Assembly (NCBI RefSeq): GCF_024347215.1
Contig: NZ_AP025282.1
Span: forward strand, 248,001 to 312,000
Length of the DNA stretch: 64,000 bases
Origin: Aliamphritea ceti
GTDB lineage: Bacteria > Pseudomonadota > Gammaproteobacteria > Pseudomonadales > Balneatricaceae
Direction: 5' to 3'
In this document: positions 43,461-52,266 of the stretch, in pieces
Position numbering within the stretch: the stretch's first letter is position 1
Layout: the number at the start of each line of letters is the position of its first letter
Translations under genes and position numbers: made by a program
The notes under the pieces: generated by a model
What the model was told of the DNA's origin: nothing
The model's input: the letters and a program-made list of their open reading frames with translations, nothing else
The model's database searches: none

Positions 43461-44465
43461 ATGAAACTGAATACTCTGACTAAGTATGTCAGCGCTGCGG
43501 TGCTGGCCGGATCTCTGGGCTTAACAGCGGTTGCTGAGGCTGCAACGCTGAAAATCAGCCACATCCGTCCACAGGGCGCGATCATTGATAACGAACTGAA
43601 AGATTTTGCTGCAAAAGTAGATACAGCGACTGAAGGTGATGTGAAGGTAAAGATCTTCGCGGCCAGCGCACTGGGTGATTACACCACTGTTCAGGAGCGT
43701 ATCTCAGTAGGCGCAATCGACATGGCAGTGCAGCCAGCAGCGACTGCTGCTGAGCGTAAGATGCAGATCAGTGCGTTTCCATATGTGGCCGAAAACTGGA
43801 CACAGGCAAAAGAAATTTATGGCCCGGGCGGCGCGATTCATTCAGCAATGAAAGCGCTGTATGCCAAACAGGACATCACTATGCTGGCGGCGTATCCGGT
43901 GTATTTCGGTGGCGTAGCACTGAACCGTGATGCGGTTTCACCAGGTGATCCGAGCGTAGATAAAGGTATTAAAGTACGTGTACCAGGTATCAAAAGCTTC
44001 CAGCTGACATCTGATGCACTGGGCTACATTAGCTCTCCAATCCCATTCTCTGAAGCATTTACTGCTGTACAGACTGGCGTAGTTGACGGAGTTGTTGGCT
44101 CCGGCGCTGAAGGCTACTACGCATCTTTTCGTGATGTGACTAAGACCTACGTGCCAGTGAATACTCACTTCGAAGTCTGGTACATGATCATTAATTCTGA
44201 ATCACTGGCTGATCTGGATACAGAAGATCGTGCAGCGTTAGAGCAGCAGGCGTTGGCATTTGAAACTAAGCGTTGGGAAAACGCTGAAGCGGATCAGGCG
44301 GCTTATGAGCAGAAGCTGGCAGATAACGGCGCGACTATTGTGGACCTGAGCAATGAAGAACTGGCTGCAGCAGCAGCGAAAGTACGTGCTGAAGTATGGC
44401 CGCAGATTCTGGAAGACGTAGGTGCCGAATGGGGCCAGAACGTTCTGGACCAGATCGCTAAGTAA
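43461..44465 (+). CDS. TRAP transporter substrate-binding protein (DctP-like)
   Basis: 334 residues from ATG 43461 (GAGG upstream). Signal peptide to about residue 25 (AVAEAA), then a DctP fold starting TLKISHIRPQGAIIDNELKDFA. The conserved Arg that usually binds a carboxylate is plausible in KVRVPGIKSFQ. The dehydrogenase genes downstream suggest that the ligand is an amino or imino acid. Confidence 0.93.
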   Translation: MKLNTLTKYVSAAVLAGSLGLTAVAEAATLKISHIRPQGAIIDNELKDFAAKVDTATEGDVKVKIFAASALGDYTTVQERISVGAIDMAVQPAATAAERKMQISAFPYVAENWTQAKEIYGPGGAIHSAMKALYAKQDITMLAAYPVYFGGVALNRDAVSPGDPSVDKGIKVRVPGIKSFQLTSDALGYISSPIPFSEAFTAVQTGVVDGVVGSGAEGYYASFRDVTKTYVPVNTHFEVWYMIINSESLADLDTEDRAALEQQALAFETKRWENAEADQAAYEQKLADNGATIVDLSNEELAAAAAKVRAEVWPQILEDVGAEWGQNVLDQIAK

Positions 44466-44510
44466 AACGCATATTTCACCAGGCCCTGGGAGGTGTGTAT
44501 ACCGCTTCCC

Positions 44511-44544
44511 AACCGGCCGGGCAGATAACTGCCTGGCTGGTTTT
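44511..44544 (+). terminator. Hairpin between the TRAP and dehydrogenase genes
   Basis: AACCGGCCGGGCAG, 4-base loop, CTGCCTGGCTGGTT: a 14-bp stem with two G-U pairs and a short T run. It can act as a partial terminator that lowers expression of the dehydrogenase genes relative to the transporter. The remaining 44545-44729 region is without a recognisable gene. Confidence 0.65.
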
Positions 44545-44729
44545 CTACCTGCTTAGTGATTCTTCAGTAATAAGCTTAAACAGCATCTGCTAATGAAAAG
44601 CGTGCTTATAAAACGATCTAACAGATAGTTTTGGCCAGTAGCTGGCGAATTTTTAGAGCATCAGTTACTGGCAAAGTTTTCTGTCCGCAGTTCTATGGGC
44701 GGGTGTATTACCGCCAAATAAGGAAGCCT

Positions 44730-45098
44730 ATGTTTCGTTATCTTGCAGATGACGCACCGAATAAAAGCCAACAACAGGTGTGCATCATAATTAATGACCG
44801 CAAAGTGACTGTACCGGTGAATACCTCCGTGTGGTCGGCTATGGCTGCCAGTGGTGAAGCCACCACCCGGTTGTCATCTGTCTCACAACAGCCCCGTTCA
44901 GCCTATTGTGCGATGGGTGCCTGTTTTGAATGCCTGGTGGAAATAGATGGCTTGCCTAATCAGCAGGCTTGTATGACACGGGTTTATCCTGGAATGGAAG
45001 TACGTAGCCAGACAATAACTGAAGCCAGTCAGGCGGTTCCTTTGGCAGCTGGTTTGGGTTATGAGCTAAATGCTGATCAGGAGGCTGATCATGACTGA
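44730..45098 (+). CDS. 2Fe-2S subunit of a three-part amine dehydrogenase (HcnA/gamma-subunit type)
   Basis: 122 residues from ATG 44730 (AGGAAG upstream). A plant-type ferredoxin domain with the cluster cysteines C60, C65, C68 and C81 (CAMGACFECLVEIDGLPNQQAC region). Such small subunits belong to HcnA of cyanide synthase, sarcosine oxidase-like and D-hydroxyproline dehydrogenase complexes, in which they carry electrons between the two flavin subunits. Overlaps the next gene by eight bases. Confidence 0.9.
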   Translation: MFRYLADDAPNKSQQQVCIIINDRKVTVPVNTSVWSAMAASGEATTRLSSVSQQPRSAYCAMGACFECLVEIDGLPNQQACMTRVYPGMEVRSQTITEASQAVPLAAGLGYELNADQEADHD

Positions 45099-46503
45099 TA
45101 GCTACGATATCGCTGTTATTGGTGCGGGTCCTGCTGGCATGTCTGCAGCAATAACGGCTAGTAATGCCGGTGCCAGGGTAGTTGTGCTGGATGATAAGCC
45201 TCAGGCTGGCGGGCAGATCTATCGTCATGTGACTGACAGCCCGTTGGCAGATACTGCATTACTGGGAACAGACTACACCAAAGGTGCAGATCTGGTGGCA
45301 GAATTTAATGCCTGTCGAGCAGAAAAAATTACTGCAGCGAATGTATGGCATGTAGACGAAAGCGGTGAAGTTTTATTTTCACAGGCAGGTGCATCTGCCA
45401 GCCTGACCGCCCGGGAAGTAGTGGTGAGTGTCGGAGCAATGGAGCGACCTTTTCCCATTCCTGGTTGGCACTTGCCAGGGGTTATGACTGCTGGCAGTGC
45501 ACAGGTCATGCTGAAGTCTGATGGTTTAGTACGTGAAGATGCTGTGTTTGTTGGTAGTGGGCCTTTGTTATATCTGATTGTTGCTCAGTACTTACGTTTA
45601 GGCGTTAAGGTCAAAGCGCTGGTAGACACGACACCAAAGCAAAACTATCTGGCGGCATCTCATCTGCTACCCGGTGCGTTTGGGCACCTGAGTGTTTTGA
45701 CAAAAGGATTAGGCTTACTGAATGAAATCCGTCAGGCCGGAGTGCCTGTGTATAAGTATGCTGAAGATCTTAATATTCGCGGAGCACTTAAGGCGGAAGC
45801 ATTGAGCTTCACCTCGAAAGGTGTACAGCATGAGCTTACAGCGGAGCATATTTTTCTGCACCAGGGTGTTATCCCTAACCTGAATATGACCCGGGCAATT
45901 GGCGTAGAGCATAGCTGGAATCAGCAACAGCTCAGCTGGCAACCGCAGACTAATGACTGGGGACAAACGTCAGTTCAGCATATTGCTGTTGCCGGAGATG
46001 GGAGAGGCATTATCGGTGCAGATGCCGCCCAGCTCTCCGGGCAGTTAGTCGCCTGGCAACAGCTGGCGCGATTGGGACTGATCTCAGCGGCAGACGCGGC
46101 GAATCATAGCCAGCCATTACAGCAGAAGTTGAAAAGCTATCAGGGGTTACGGCGTTTTATAGATCGCCTGTATCAACCGATGGATGCACTGCGTAAGCCT
46201 TTCCGTCCCGAAACTATGGTATGCCGGTGTGAAGAACAGACGCAGGGGCAACTCAGAGCCGCGTTTGATCAGGGGGCACGGCTTCCCGATGAGCTTAAAG
46301 GTTTGACCCGTTGTGGTATGGGGCCCTGCCAGGGGCGTCAGTGTGGCCATATAGTCAGTGAGCTGCTGGCTGAATGGCAGGGGTGTGAGGTTGAAGAGGT
46401 TGGCTATTACCGGTTGCGGTCACCTATGCGTTTGATCAATCTTACAGAGCTGGCACGTTTTCAACCGCATCATCAAACTGCCCGTACCGAGGTGAAGTTA
46501 TGA
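45091..46503 (+). CDS. NAD(P)/FAD-binding subunit with C-terminal 2Fe-2S (BFD-like) domain, HcnB/alpha-subunit type
   Basis: 470 residues from ATG 45091 behind GGAGG. An N-terminal Rossmann motif VIGAGPAGMSAAI, a second nucleotide site around VFVGSGPLLYL, and a C-terminal domain with CRCEE and TRCGMGPCQGRQC, the four-cysteine pattern of a BFD-like [2Fe-2S] domain. This is the alpha subunit of opine oxidase, D-hydroxyproline dehydrogenase and HcnB-type enzymes. Electrons probably pass to the respiratory chain. Confidence 0.9.
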   Translation: MTDSYDIAVIGAGPAGMSAAITASNAGARVVVLDDKPQAGGQIYRHVTDSPLADTALLGTDYTKGADLVAEFNACRAEKITAANVWHVDESGEVLFSQAGASASLTAREVVVSVGAMERPFPIPGWHLPGVMTAGSAQVMLKSDGLVREDAVFVGSGPLLYLIVAQYLRLGVKVKALVDTTPKQNYLAASHLLPGAFGHLSVLTKGLGLLNEIRQAGVPVYKYAEDLNIRGALKAEALSFTSKGVQHELTAEHIFLHQGVIPNLNMTRAIGVEHSWNQQQLSWQPQTNDWGQTSVQHIAVAGDGRGIIGADAAQLSGQLVAWQQLARLGLISAADAANHSQPLQQKLKSYQGLRRFIDRLYQPMDALRKPFRPETMVCRCEEQTQGQLRAAFDQGARLPDELKGLTRCGMGPCQGRQCGHIVSELLAEWQGCEVEEVGYYRLRSPMRLINLTELARFQPHHQTARTEVKL

Positions 46504-47636
46504 ATGCTCAGGCCGGTAAGAGTAAAGCCAGTGTGATTATTATTGGTGGCGGTATTCAGGGGTGTTCGACCGCTTACCAGTTAGCGAAGCGTGGCATTGA
46601 CGTTCTGGTGCTGGAAAAGGACCGGGTAGCAAGGCATGCGTCAGGTGTTAACGCTGGTGGTGTACGTCTGTTAGGCCGGGATATCGCCGAAGTGCCCTTG
46701 AGCAATGTGTCGATGCAACGCTGGCAAACCCTTGATGATGAACTGGATGCTGATACGGGTTTCCGACGACGCAGTCTGATTAATATTGCGGCGGATGAAG
46801 CGGATATACAAACCCTGCAAAAGCGTCAGGATGTGATGCATCAGCAGTGCTATTTTCACGAAACAATGATCGATCAACAGGAATTACGCGAACGTTTGCC
46901 CCATGTGGCTGATTATTGCGTCGGCGGTGTGGTTTCTGAGACAGATGGTTATGCGATTCCCTATAAGTCTACTTTCGCGTTTCGTCAGGCGGCGGCCAGG
47001 TTGGGTGCAAACTTTGTTGAAGGTCAGCAGGTGCAGCAGCTACGCCGGGTAGGTAATAGCTGGCTGGTGGAAACAGTAGCCGGACGGTATGAAGCTGAGT
47101 ATCTGGTGAATTGTGCAGGTGCCTGGGCAGATCAGGTTGCTGTCATGATGGGAGATAACTGCCCAATGACATACAGCGCGCCAATGCTGATGATCACCAC
47201 CAGAATGCCTCACTTTGCGACGCCGGTAGTGGGGGCTGTCAGCAGGCCGTTATCTTTTAAACAGTTTGAAAACGGCACTGTGCTGATTGGCGGTGGTGCA
47301 AAAGGTTTTGCGGACCGTGCCAATAATAAAACCCGTCTTGATTACGCCAAACTGGCAGCTGGTGCCAGTAATGCCGTCGATTTCTTTCCAATTATGCGTA
47401 CCGCCACTGTGAACCGGATGTGGGCGGGCTTAGAGGCTTACATGCCGGACAATCTGCCGGTGATCAGCGCGAGTGTTAACAGCCCGAATGCTTTCCATGC
47501 TTTTGGTTTTTCTGCCCACGGTTTCCAATTGGGGCCGGTGGTAGGTGAAGTGATGGCCGATCTGATTACCCGAACCCATAGTGATTTTGATCTCAGTGCA
47601 TTCAGAGTTGATCGCTTTGAACGCAAGGTCCTGTAG
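46500..47636 (+). CDS. FAD-dependent amine/D-amino acid dehydrogenase subunit (DadA/SoxB-like, HcnC/beta-subunit type)
   Basis: 378 residues. FAD-binding motif VIIIGGGIQGCSTAYQLAKRG at the N-terminus and the DAO-type C-terminal GLEAYMPDNLPVISASV and GFSAHGFQLGP. It is the catalytic subunit: oxidises an amine or imino acid to an imine. Start overlaps the upstream stop (ATGA). The substrate is not determined; secondary amino acids (hydroxyproline, sarcosine, opines) and D-amino acids are the family range. Confidence 0.9.
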   Translation: MNAQAGKSKASVIIIGGGIQGCSTAYQLAKRGIDVLVLEKDRVARHASGVNAGGVRLLGRDIAEVPLSNVSMQRWQTLDDELDADTGFRRRSLINIAADEADIQTLQKRQDVMHQQCYFHETMIDQQELRERLPHVADYCVGGVVSETDGYAIPYKSTFAFRQAAARLGANFVEGQQVQQLRRVGNSWLVETVAGRYEAEYLVNCAGAWADQVAVMMGDNCPMTYSAPMLMITTRMPHFATPVVGAVSRPLSFKQFENGTVLIGGGAKGFADRANNKTRLDYAKLAAGASNAVDFFPIMRTATVNRMWAGLEAYMPDNLPVISASVNSPNAFHAFGFSAHGFQLGPVVGEVMADLITRTHSDFDLSAFRVDRFERKVL

Positions 47637-47702
47637 GCAGCAGGTTTTCATAGTTAATTGATGGTTGCTGTTCAGGAATCATCACTCAAGAGAGGTTTTG
47701 AA

Positions 47703-48050
47703 ATGACAATTGAACGTATCGAATCTAATGAACGTATGAGCAAGGTAGTTAAGCATAACGGTACCTTGTACCTCTGTGGTCAGACTGCCAGTGCGCCGGA
47801 GTGGGATATTTCTGAACAGACGCAGCGTTGTCTGGATAAAGTAGAAACACTGCTGACGGAAAACGGCAGTGACCGTAATAAGATCCTGTCGGTAACCATT
47901 TATGTGCGTGACATGAAGGACTTCGCGGCGATGAATGCGGTATGGGATGCTTGGGTAGCGGACTATGAAAAACCCGCCCGTGCCTGCGTGGAAGCCCGTA
48001 TGGCCCGTCCTGATCTGTTAGTAGAACTGTCGGTCATAGCCGCGCAGTAG
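47703..48050 (+). CDS. RidA-family imine/enamine deaminase
   Basis: 115 residues from ATG 47703 (AGAGAGG upstream). RidA/YjgF fold with the substrate-binding Arg in KPARACVEARMARPDLLVELSVIA. Hydrolyses reactive imines formed by flavin amine oxidation to keto acid and ammonia, which fits directly with the three dehydrogenase subunits in front of it. Last gene of the cluster. Confidence 0.92.
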   Translation: MTIERIESNERMSKVVKHNGTLYLCGQTASAPEWDISEQTQRCLDKVETLLTENGSDRNKILSVTIYVRDMKDFAAMNAVWDAWVADYEKPARACVEARMARPDLLVELSVIAAQ

Positions 48051-48064
48051 TTATGTATTTTAAT

Positions 48065-48147
48065 CCGGTATTGCCTTACGAATAACCGGTTGAATGAACA
48101 GACAGCCGGATAACATCCTTGAACCAGGTTCAGTAACTGTTATCCGG
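48065..48147 (+). ncRNA. Structured 3' region after ridA (two stacked hairpins)
   Basis: Hairpin 1: CCGGT (48065-48069) with ACCGG (48085-48089), extended by ATT/AAT. Hairpin 2: CCGGATAAC (48106-48114) with GTTATCCGG (48139-48147), a 9-bp stem whose loop holds the nested repeat TGAACC-A-GGTTCA (48120-48132). It precedes the terminator. Could be a 3'-UTR-derived RNA or only a stable 3' end; no RNA family recognised. Confidence 0.4.
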
Positions 48148-48174
48148 TCTGACTCCCGCAGCGGTTTATGCTAA

Positions 48175-48206
48175 CCGCCTGAGTTCTCCGCTCAGGCGGA
48201 TTTTTT
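48175..48206 (+). terminator. Terminator of the TRAP/dehydrogenase/ridA cluster
   Basis: CCGCCTGAG (48175-48183), 7-base loop, CTCAGGCGG (48191-48199), A, T6. The T run reaches the stop codon of the convergent decarboxylase gene. Confidence 0.93.
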
Positions 48207-49554
48207 ACTTTAGGTTGTGTTGAATCTTGTCCAGTATTTGCCAGATTCGATCACCCCATGAAGCATGTTCCGGTTTCATAAGGCAAGAACGTACACAGGT
48301 GGTGTAATCTGAATCTACATATACATCCGGAAATGTTTTCTTGATGAGATGCGACGGATAACTGAATGTTGCCAGATACAAATCCTGCTGCTCGGCCCGT
48401 TCAAACGTCAGTTGCGAAAGCCTGGATATTTCACTGGTGCTGGTTGCCTTAGGTGCCCAAATAACAATATCCAGATCCGGTTCCAGTGGTGTGATAAATC
48501 GACTGTCGTTGTTAAGACGGGCGTATAAAGCCAGTGCTGCCTCTCGACAGTGGCTCAGGTCGGTAGCAAAGTTGCCTTTAGGTACTAGCGGGAACATTTC
48601 CAGCGTTGCCCAAAGAGCCACCGCAGCTGCGCCTGCACGTGAACATTCCAGACTGATTTCTCCCAAGTGCAGTTCATCTGAACTGAAATAGGTATAGGGA
48701 GAGTCGTGTTTGTAATAACGTCCAACTTGCGGATCTCGGAACAACACACAGCCGCAGCCGTAGGGTTGCAGACCGTGCTTATGAGGGTCTACTACAACAG
48801 AATCTGCTTGTTGGATTGCATCATAGGCAGCCCGTACCTCAGTTGTGAGGTTATCCGCCAGGGTATAGTAGCCACCGTAGGCTGAATCGATGTGGATCCG
48901 AAAACCGTATTTCTTTTGTAGCTTTAATATTTCTGGCAACGGATCGACCGAGCCGACGCCGGTGGTGCCCAGAGTTACCACCACAGTGCCAACGTCCAGT
49001 TGTTGCAACTTAGTTTCCAGGTCTGTCAGATCCATTCGTGCCTGATCATCCACGGCTACCGGTTCAAACGGAATTTGTAGGACGCCGCAAATTCGGTTGT
49101 GGGTGTAATGGGCCTGTGATGAGGCTAGTACTGTTTTACCTGGATGGATGTGATTAGCAACCCATAAGGCTTCCAGATTAGCCAGAGTGCCGCCCCCGGT
49201 GAGGTGGCCAAGATAATCATTCCAACCGTACATTGTTGCGATTTTAGCAACAGCTTCTTTTTCCATGGCTGAGCTGGCTTTACCGCCGTCCAGTGCATGA
49301 TTATTCGGATTGATCCAAGTCGCGAGCATATAGGCCATACGGGCTACTGGATGAGGTGGCTTGAGCATTTGTCCTGCATATTGTGGATGCGGATAAGGGT
49401 AGTTATCCCACATTTTTTCAGCGACCTGTAAAAGAATCTCTTCGGCTTTTTGCTGATCGTATTCAGTAGTATGGGCTGGCAAATGGCTGTAACCATCTGC
49501 GAGTTTTTCAACAGCTTTTTGAAGAATGCCAATACTGGCTGTTTCTATAGTCAT
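48205..49554 (-). CDS. Group II pyridoxal-phosphate-dependent decarboxylase
   Basis: 449 residues; the PLP lysine is in VDPHKHGLQPYG, the cofactor-stacking region in ASSQAHYTHNRI and the Asp in HIDSAYGGYY. This is the glutamate/aromatic/diaminobutyrate decarboxylase family; the length is near that of tyrosine or aspartate decarboxylases, but I cannot name the amino acid. The NSS transporter 24 bp upstream in the same operon is very probably its substrate importer. Product: a biogenic amine and CO2. Confidence 0.9.
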   Translation of the reverse strand: MTIETASIGILQKAVEKLADGYSHLPAHTTEYDQQKAEEILLQVAEKMWDNYPYPHPQYAGQMLKPPHPVARMAYMLATWINPNNHALDGGKASSAMEKEAVAKIATMYGWNDYLGHLTGGGTLANLEALWVANHIHPGKTVLASSQAHYTHNRICGVLQIPFEPVAVDDQARMDLTDLETKLQQLDVGTVVVTLGTTGVGSVDPLPEILKLQKKYGFRIHIDSAYGGYYTLADNLTTEVRAAYDAIQQADSVVVDPHKHGLQPYGCGCVLFRDPQVGRYYKHDSPYTYFSSDELHLGEISLECSRAGAAAVALWATLEMFPLVPKGNFATDLSHCREAALALYARLNNDSRFITPLEPDLDIVIWAPKATSTSEISRLSQLTFERAEQQDLYLATFSYPSHLIKKTFPDVYVDSDYTTCVRSCLMKPEHASWGDRIWQILDKIQHNLK

Positions 49555-49577
49555 AACAGTTATTTCCGTGGGTAGTT

Positions 49578-50966
49578 TTAGAAAGCGGAGATCACAAGTA
49601 CCGCAACAAATGCTGGTACTACATAGCGGATGACGACACGAAATACCGGTATTGCTTTAGGATCAGTACTGAACATGGCCTCCAGTTGGGGCTGTCTTAA
49701 AGCAAAACCACAGAACACTGCTGTTGCCATTGCACCGAAGCTCATAAAGACATTGGCTGTCAGATAATCCAATGCGTCGAAAAAGGTTTTTCCAAAGAAG
49801 ACGGGCGAGTTCCAGATATTTAGGGAAAACACGGTTCCGAGACTTACTATCCACAGGCTCAGTGTTGTTAAACCTGCGGCGGTTTTACGGCGTAAATTAA
49901 AACGGCGTTCCAGCCAGGCGACTGTTGGTTCCATCAGCGAAATCGCTGACGTAAGTGCAGCAATGAACAACATGAAGAAAAAGAGTGAACCAAACAGCTG
50001 GCCATAAGGCATATCACTGAAGATAAGTGGCAGGGATATGAACATCAGACCTGGTCCTGCACCTGGTTCTAAACCGTACTGAAATACTAACGGAAAGATT
50101 GCCAGGCCCGCTGTCAGTGCGACCAGAGTATCAATACCTGCAACAGCAAATGCTGTCTTGGTGATAGAGCTATTGGCCGGCATATATGCGCCGTAGGTGA
50201 TGATAGCCGCGGAGGCAAGGCTCAGAGTAAAAAAGGAGTGGCCGACAGCAATGAATATGGCTTCGCTGCTGAGTTTGCTGAAATCTGCACTGAAAAGGAA
50301 ATCAACAGCTGCTTCAAAGTTACCGTTAGCAGCAGAGTAACCAATTAGCACAGCCAGCATCAACATCAGTGAAGGCATAAGCCAGTTAATGGCTTTTTCA
50401 ATACCTTTTTCGATACCGGAACTGATAATGCTAAATGTAATGAGTAGGAAAATTACGCTGAAGATAATCAGTGTGACAGGATCTCCCAGCAAGTTTTCAA
50501 AGGTACCACCGGTAAAAGCGGTATCTATAGTCGTACCTGCTGTGTTAAATGTGCCATTTGCTGTGATCCAGAAGTAATACAGGCACCAGCCAGCAACGAC
50601 AATGTAGAAAGATAGGATCAGATAACTGGTACAGATAGCCAGTCCGCCGATAGCTTTCCATCCTTTGCTGGCTCCTGCTTTACCTGCAAGATTACCGAAG
50701 GCGTCTACTGCATTGAGTCGGGTCGCACGACCGATACCAATTTCTGCCATTAATAGCGGTATGCCAAACAGAAGAATGCAGGCCAGATAGACGAGTACGA
50801 ATGCTCCGCCTCCGTTTTCACCTGCTATATAAGGAAATTTCCAGAGGTTTCCCAGGCCGACAGCAGAACCTGCTGCAGCCATGACAAATGTTAATCGACC
50901 GCGCCAGATTCGGTTGTTTGCTGGGGCGTCAGCCTGACCGTTATAGGTAATATTTTCAGCACTCAT
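49578..50966 (-). CDS. Neurotransmitter:sodium symporter (NSS) family transporter
   Basis: 462 residues with about 11-12 helices. Typical NSS signatures: RLTFVMAAAGSAVGLGNLWKFPY in helix 1 (sodium site) and the unwound helix 6 region SLPLIF. Bacterial members (TnaT, MhsT, Tyt1, LeuT) import aromatic or hydrophobic amino acids with sodium. Together with the decarboxylase this suggests uptake and decarboxylation of one amino acid. Confidence 0.93.
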   Translation of the reverse strand: MSAENITYNGQADAPANNRIWRGRLTFVMAAAGSAVGLGNLWKFPYIAGENGGGAFVLVYLACILLFGIPLLMAEIGIGRATRLNAVDAFGNLAGKAGASKGWKAIGGLAICTSYLILSFYIVVAGWCLYYFWITANGTFNTAGTTIDTAFTGGTFENLLGDPVTLIIFSVIFLLITFSIISSGIEKGIEKAINWLMPSLMLMLAVLIGYSAANGNFEAAVDFLFSADFSKLSSEAIFIAVGHSFFTLSLASAAIITYGAYMPANSSITKTAFAVAGIDTLVALTAGLAIFPLVFQYGLEPGAGPGLMFISLPLIFSDMPYGQLFGSLFFFMLFIAALTSAISLMEPTVAWLERRFNLRRKTAAGLTTLSLWIVSLGTVFSLNIWNSPVFFGKTFFDALDYLTANVFMSFGAMATAVFCGFALRQPQLEAMFSTDPKAIPVFRVVIRYVVPAFVAVLVISAF

Positions 50967-51016
50967 AGAGTTGCTCCTGATTCTTATTTTTGTAGAGAAG
51001 TGATTCCGGCCGCAAC

Positions 51017-51041
51017 CATCACCACTGTGGCAGAGGTGATG
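51017..51041. promoter_or_regulatory. Dyad upstream of the NSS transporter operon
   Basis: CATCACC, 11 bases, GGTGATG: a perfect 7-bp inverted repeat 51-75 bp in front of the transporter start, between it and the LysR gene on the same strand. Likely an operator. Confidence 0.5.
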
Positions 51042-51123
51042 TCAGTGCAAACCGGTAACAAATAAGAGTCTATGGAATGATGTAAAAGCTAAGAAATGAA
51101 ACCTGGAGATGGCGGCTATAACT

Positions 51124-52047
51124 TCAGTGAATGCCCTGAGGAGAGAAAATAGATTTACGCATGACAGTCGCAATTTCCTCCCTTGCCCAATGGTGGGCTG
51201 CATCATTGTGATGGATGCTGTGCCACAGCAGAAAATATTGGTGATCAGGTAAGCTTTCTATCGGCAACTCACGCCATTGAACCTGATGCACTCTGGCGGC
51301 ATTAGCGGCGATATGTCGAGGTACGATCAATAGCATGTCGGTGGCAGCCGCGACATTAAAGGCAGAAGTATAAAAAGGTACTTCATAGGCAATTCGTCGT
51401 TGTAAGGCACATGTTTGTAAATACTGATCAAAAAAGCTGTCTTTATCGCCGCCCGCAGTGATCCGGATGAAAGAGTATTTAAGCAGGTCAGGCAAGTCTG
51501 GATCTGTCAGTGTATTTAGTGGATGCTGTCTGGCCATTAATAGTACAGGTTGATCATTACCCAGATGGATACCATATAGATCTTCTGGAATTTCGCTGGC
51601 CATAGTAGTGGCATAATCAATAGGCATAGCGCCAAGATTGCCTAACCATTCGGGTTGCCATTGTCTGTAAACCAGATCAATACCAGGTGCCTGCGCTGAA
51701 AGGCTGCAGATAACATCCGGAAATATGAAATTAGCGACGTAATCTGTACAGGCGAATGTAAGTCGGCGGCGGCACTGGCGAGGATTAAAGCCACTGTCAT
51801 CCCGTAGGTTATCAAGTTGATTTATGATCGTCTGTAAGCGGGGTTTAAGCCGCTGTGAGAGGCTTGTTAGCAGGTAATCATTGCCGTGGCGAACTAATAG
51901 TTTATCGTCAAAGTAATTCCGTAATTGAGCCAGTTGTTTACTCATTGCTGATTGGGTCATGCAAAGTTGATCCGCACTTTGTGTGACATTCCGGGATTCA
52001 AGTAATACTGCCAGGGAGCGCAGCAGGTTTAGATTAAGGCGTTCCAT
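51124..52047 (-). CDS. LysR-family regulator of the NSS/decarboxylase operon
   Basis: 307 residues from ATG 52047, with GGAG six bases upstream (TTG 52053 is an alternative). Helix-turn-helix NVTQSADQLCMTQSAMSKQLAQLRNYF of the LeuO/NahR-like branch. Reads in the same direction as the transporter and decarboxylase; the 157-bp gap with a dyad suggests separate promoters. A second dyad (52111-52127, TTCATG/CATGAA) is in its own promoter region. Confidence 0.88.
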   Translation of the reverse strand: MERLNLNLLRSLAVLLESRNVTQSADQLCMTQSAMSKQLAQLRNYFDDKLLVRHGNDYLLTSLSQRLKPRLQTIINQLDNLRDDSGFNPRQCRRRLTFACTDYVANFIFPDVICSLSAQAPGIDLVYRQWQPEWLGNLGAMPIDYATTMASEIPEDLYGIHLGNDQPVLLMARQHPLNTLTDPDLPDLLKYSFIRITAGGDKDSFFDQYLQTCALQRRIAYEVPFYTSAFNVAAATDMLLIVPRHIAANAARVHQVQWRELPIESLPDHQYFLLWHSIHHNDAAHHWAREEIATVMRKSIFSPQGIH

Positions 52048-52110
52048 TGGCAACTCCGATAAATAGTTAACTAATTAACAGTTTATGGGGGTGGTCAGAA
52101 ATGCTTATAT

Positions 52111-52127
52111 TTCATGTCAGTCATGAA
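52111..52127. promoter_or_regulatory. Dyad in the LysR promoter region
   Basis: TTCATG, 5 bases, CATGAA: a perfect inverted repeat about 65-80 bp upstream of the LysR start; candidate autoregulatory site or control of the divergent protease gene. Confidence 0.4.
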
Positions 52128-52266
52128 TAAACGGAATAGCTCAGGCAATTCATGTAGATAGCACTGTGTTATGTAAAAGTATGAATGAGTAAGCCCAAGT
52201 TGCTTTTACGCAGACTTTGCGTTTTGCTTATGCTCTTCAGGATGAAGTGAGTAATGAGGTACAGCT

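Noticed and set aside
44730..47636. Hydrogen cyanide synthase HcnABC
   Set aside because: The subunit order is the same, but a TRAP importer and RidA in the operon and a shorter beta subunit (378 residues) fit amino or imino acid oxidation better. HCN synthesis cannot be claimed.
48106..48147. Integron attC site
   Set aside because: The outer arms CCGGATAAC/GTTATCCGG end in AAC/GTT, but the inner core sites and an integrase gene are missing and the site follows a normal operon with a terminator.
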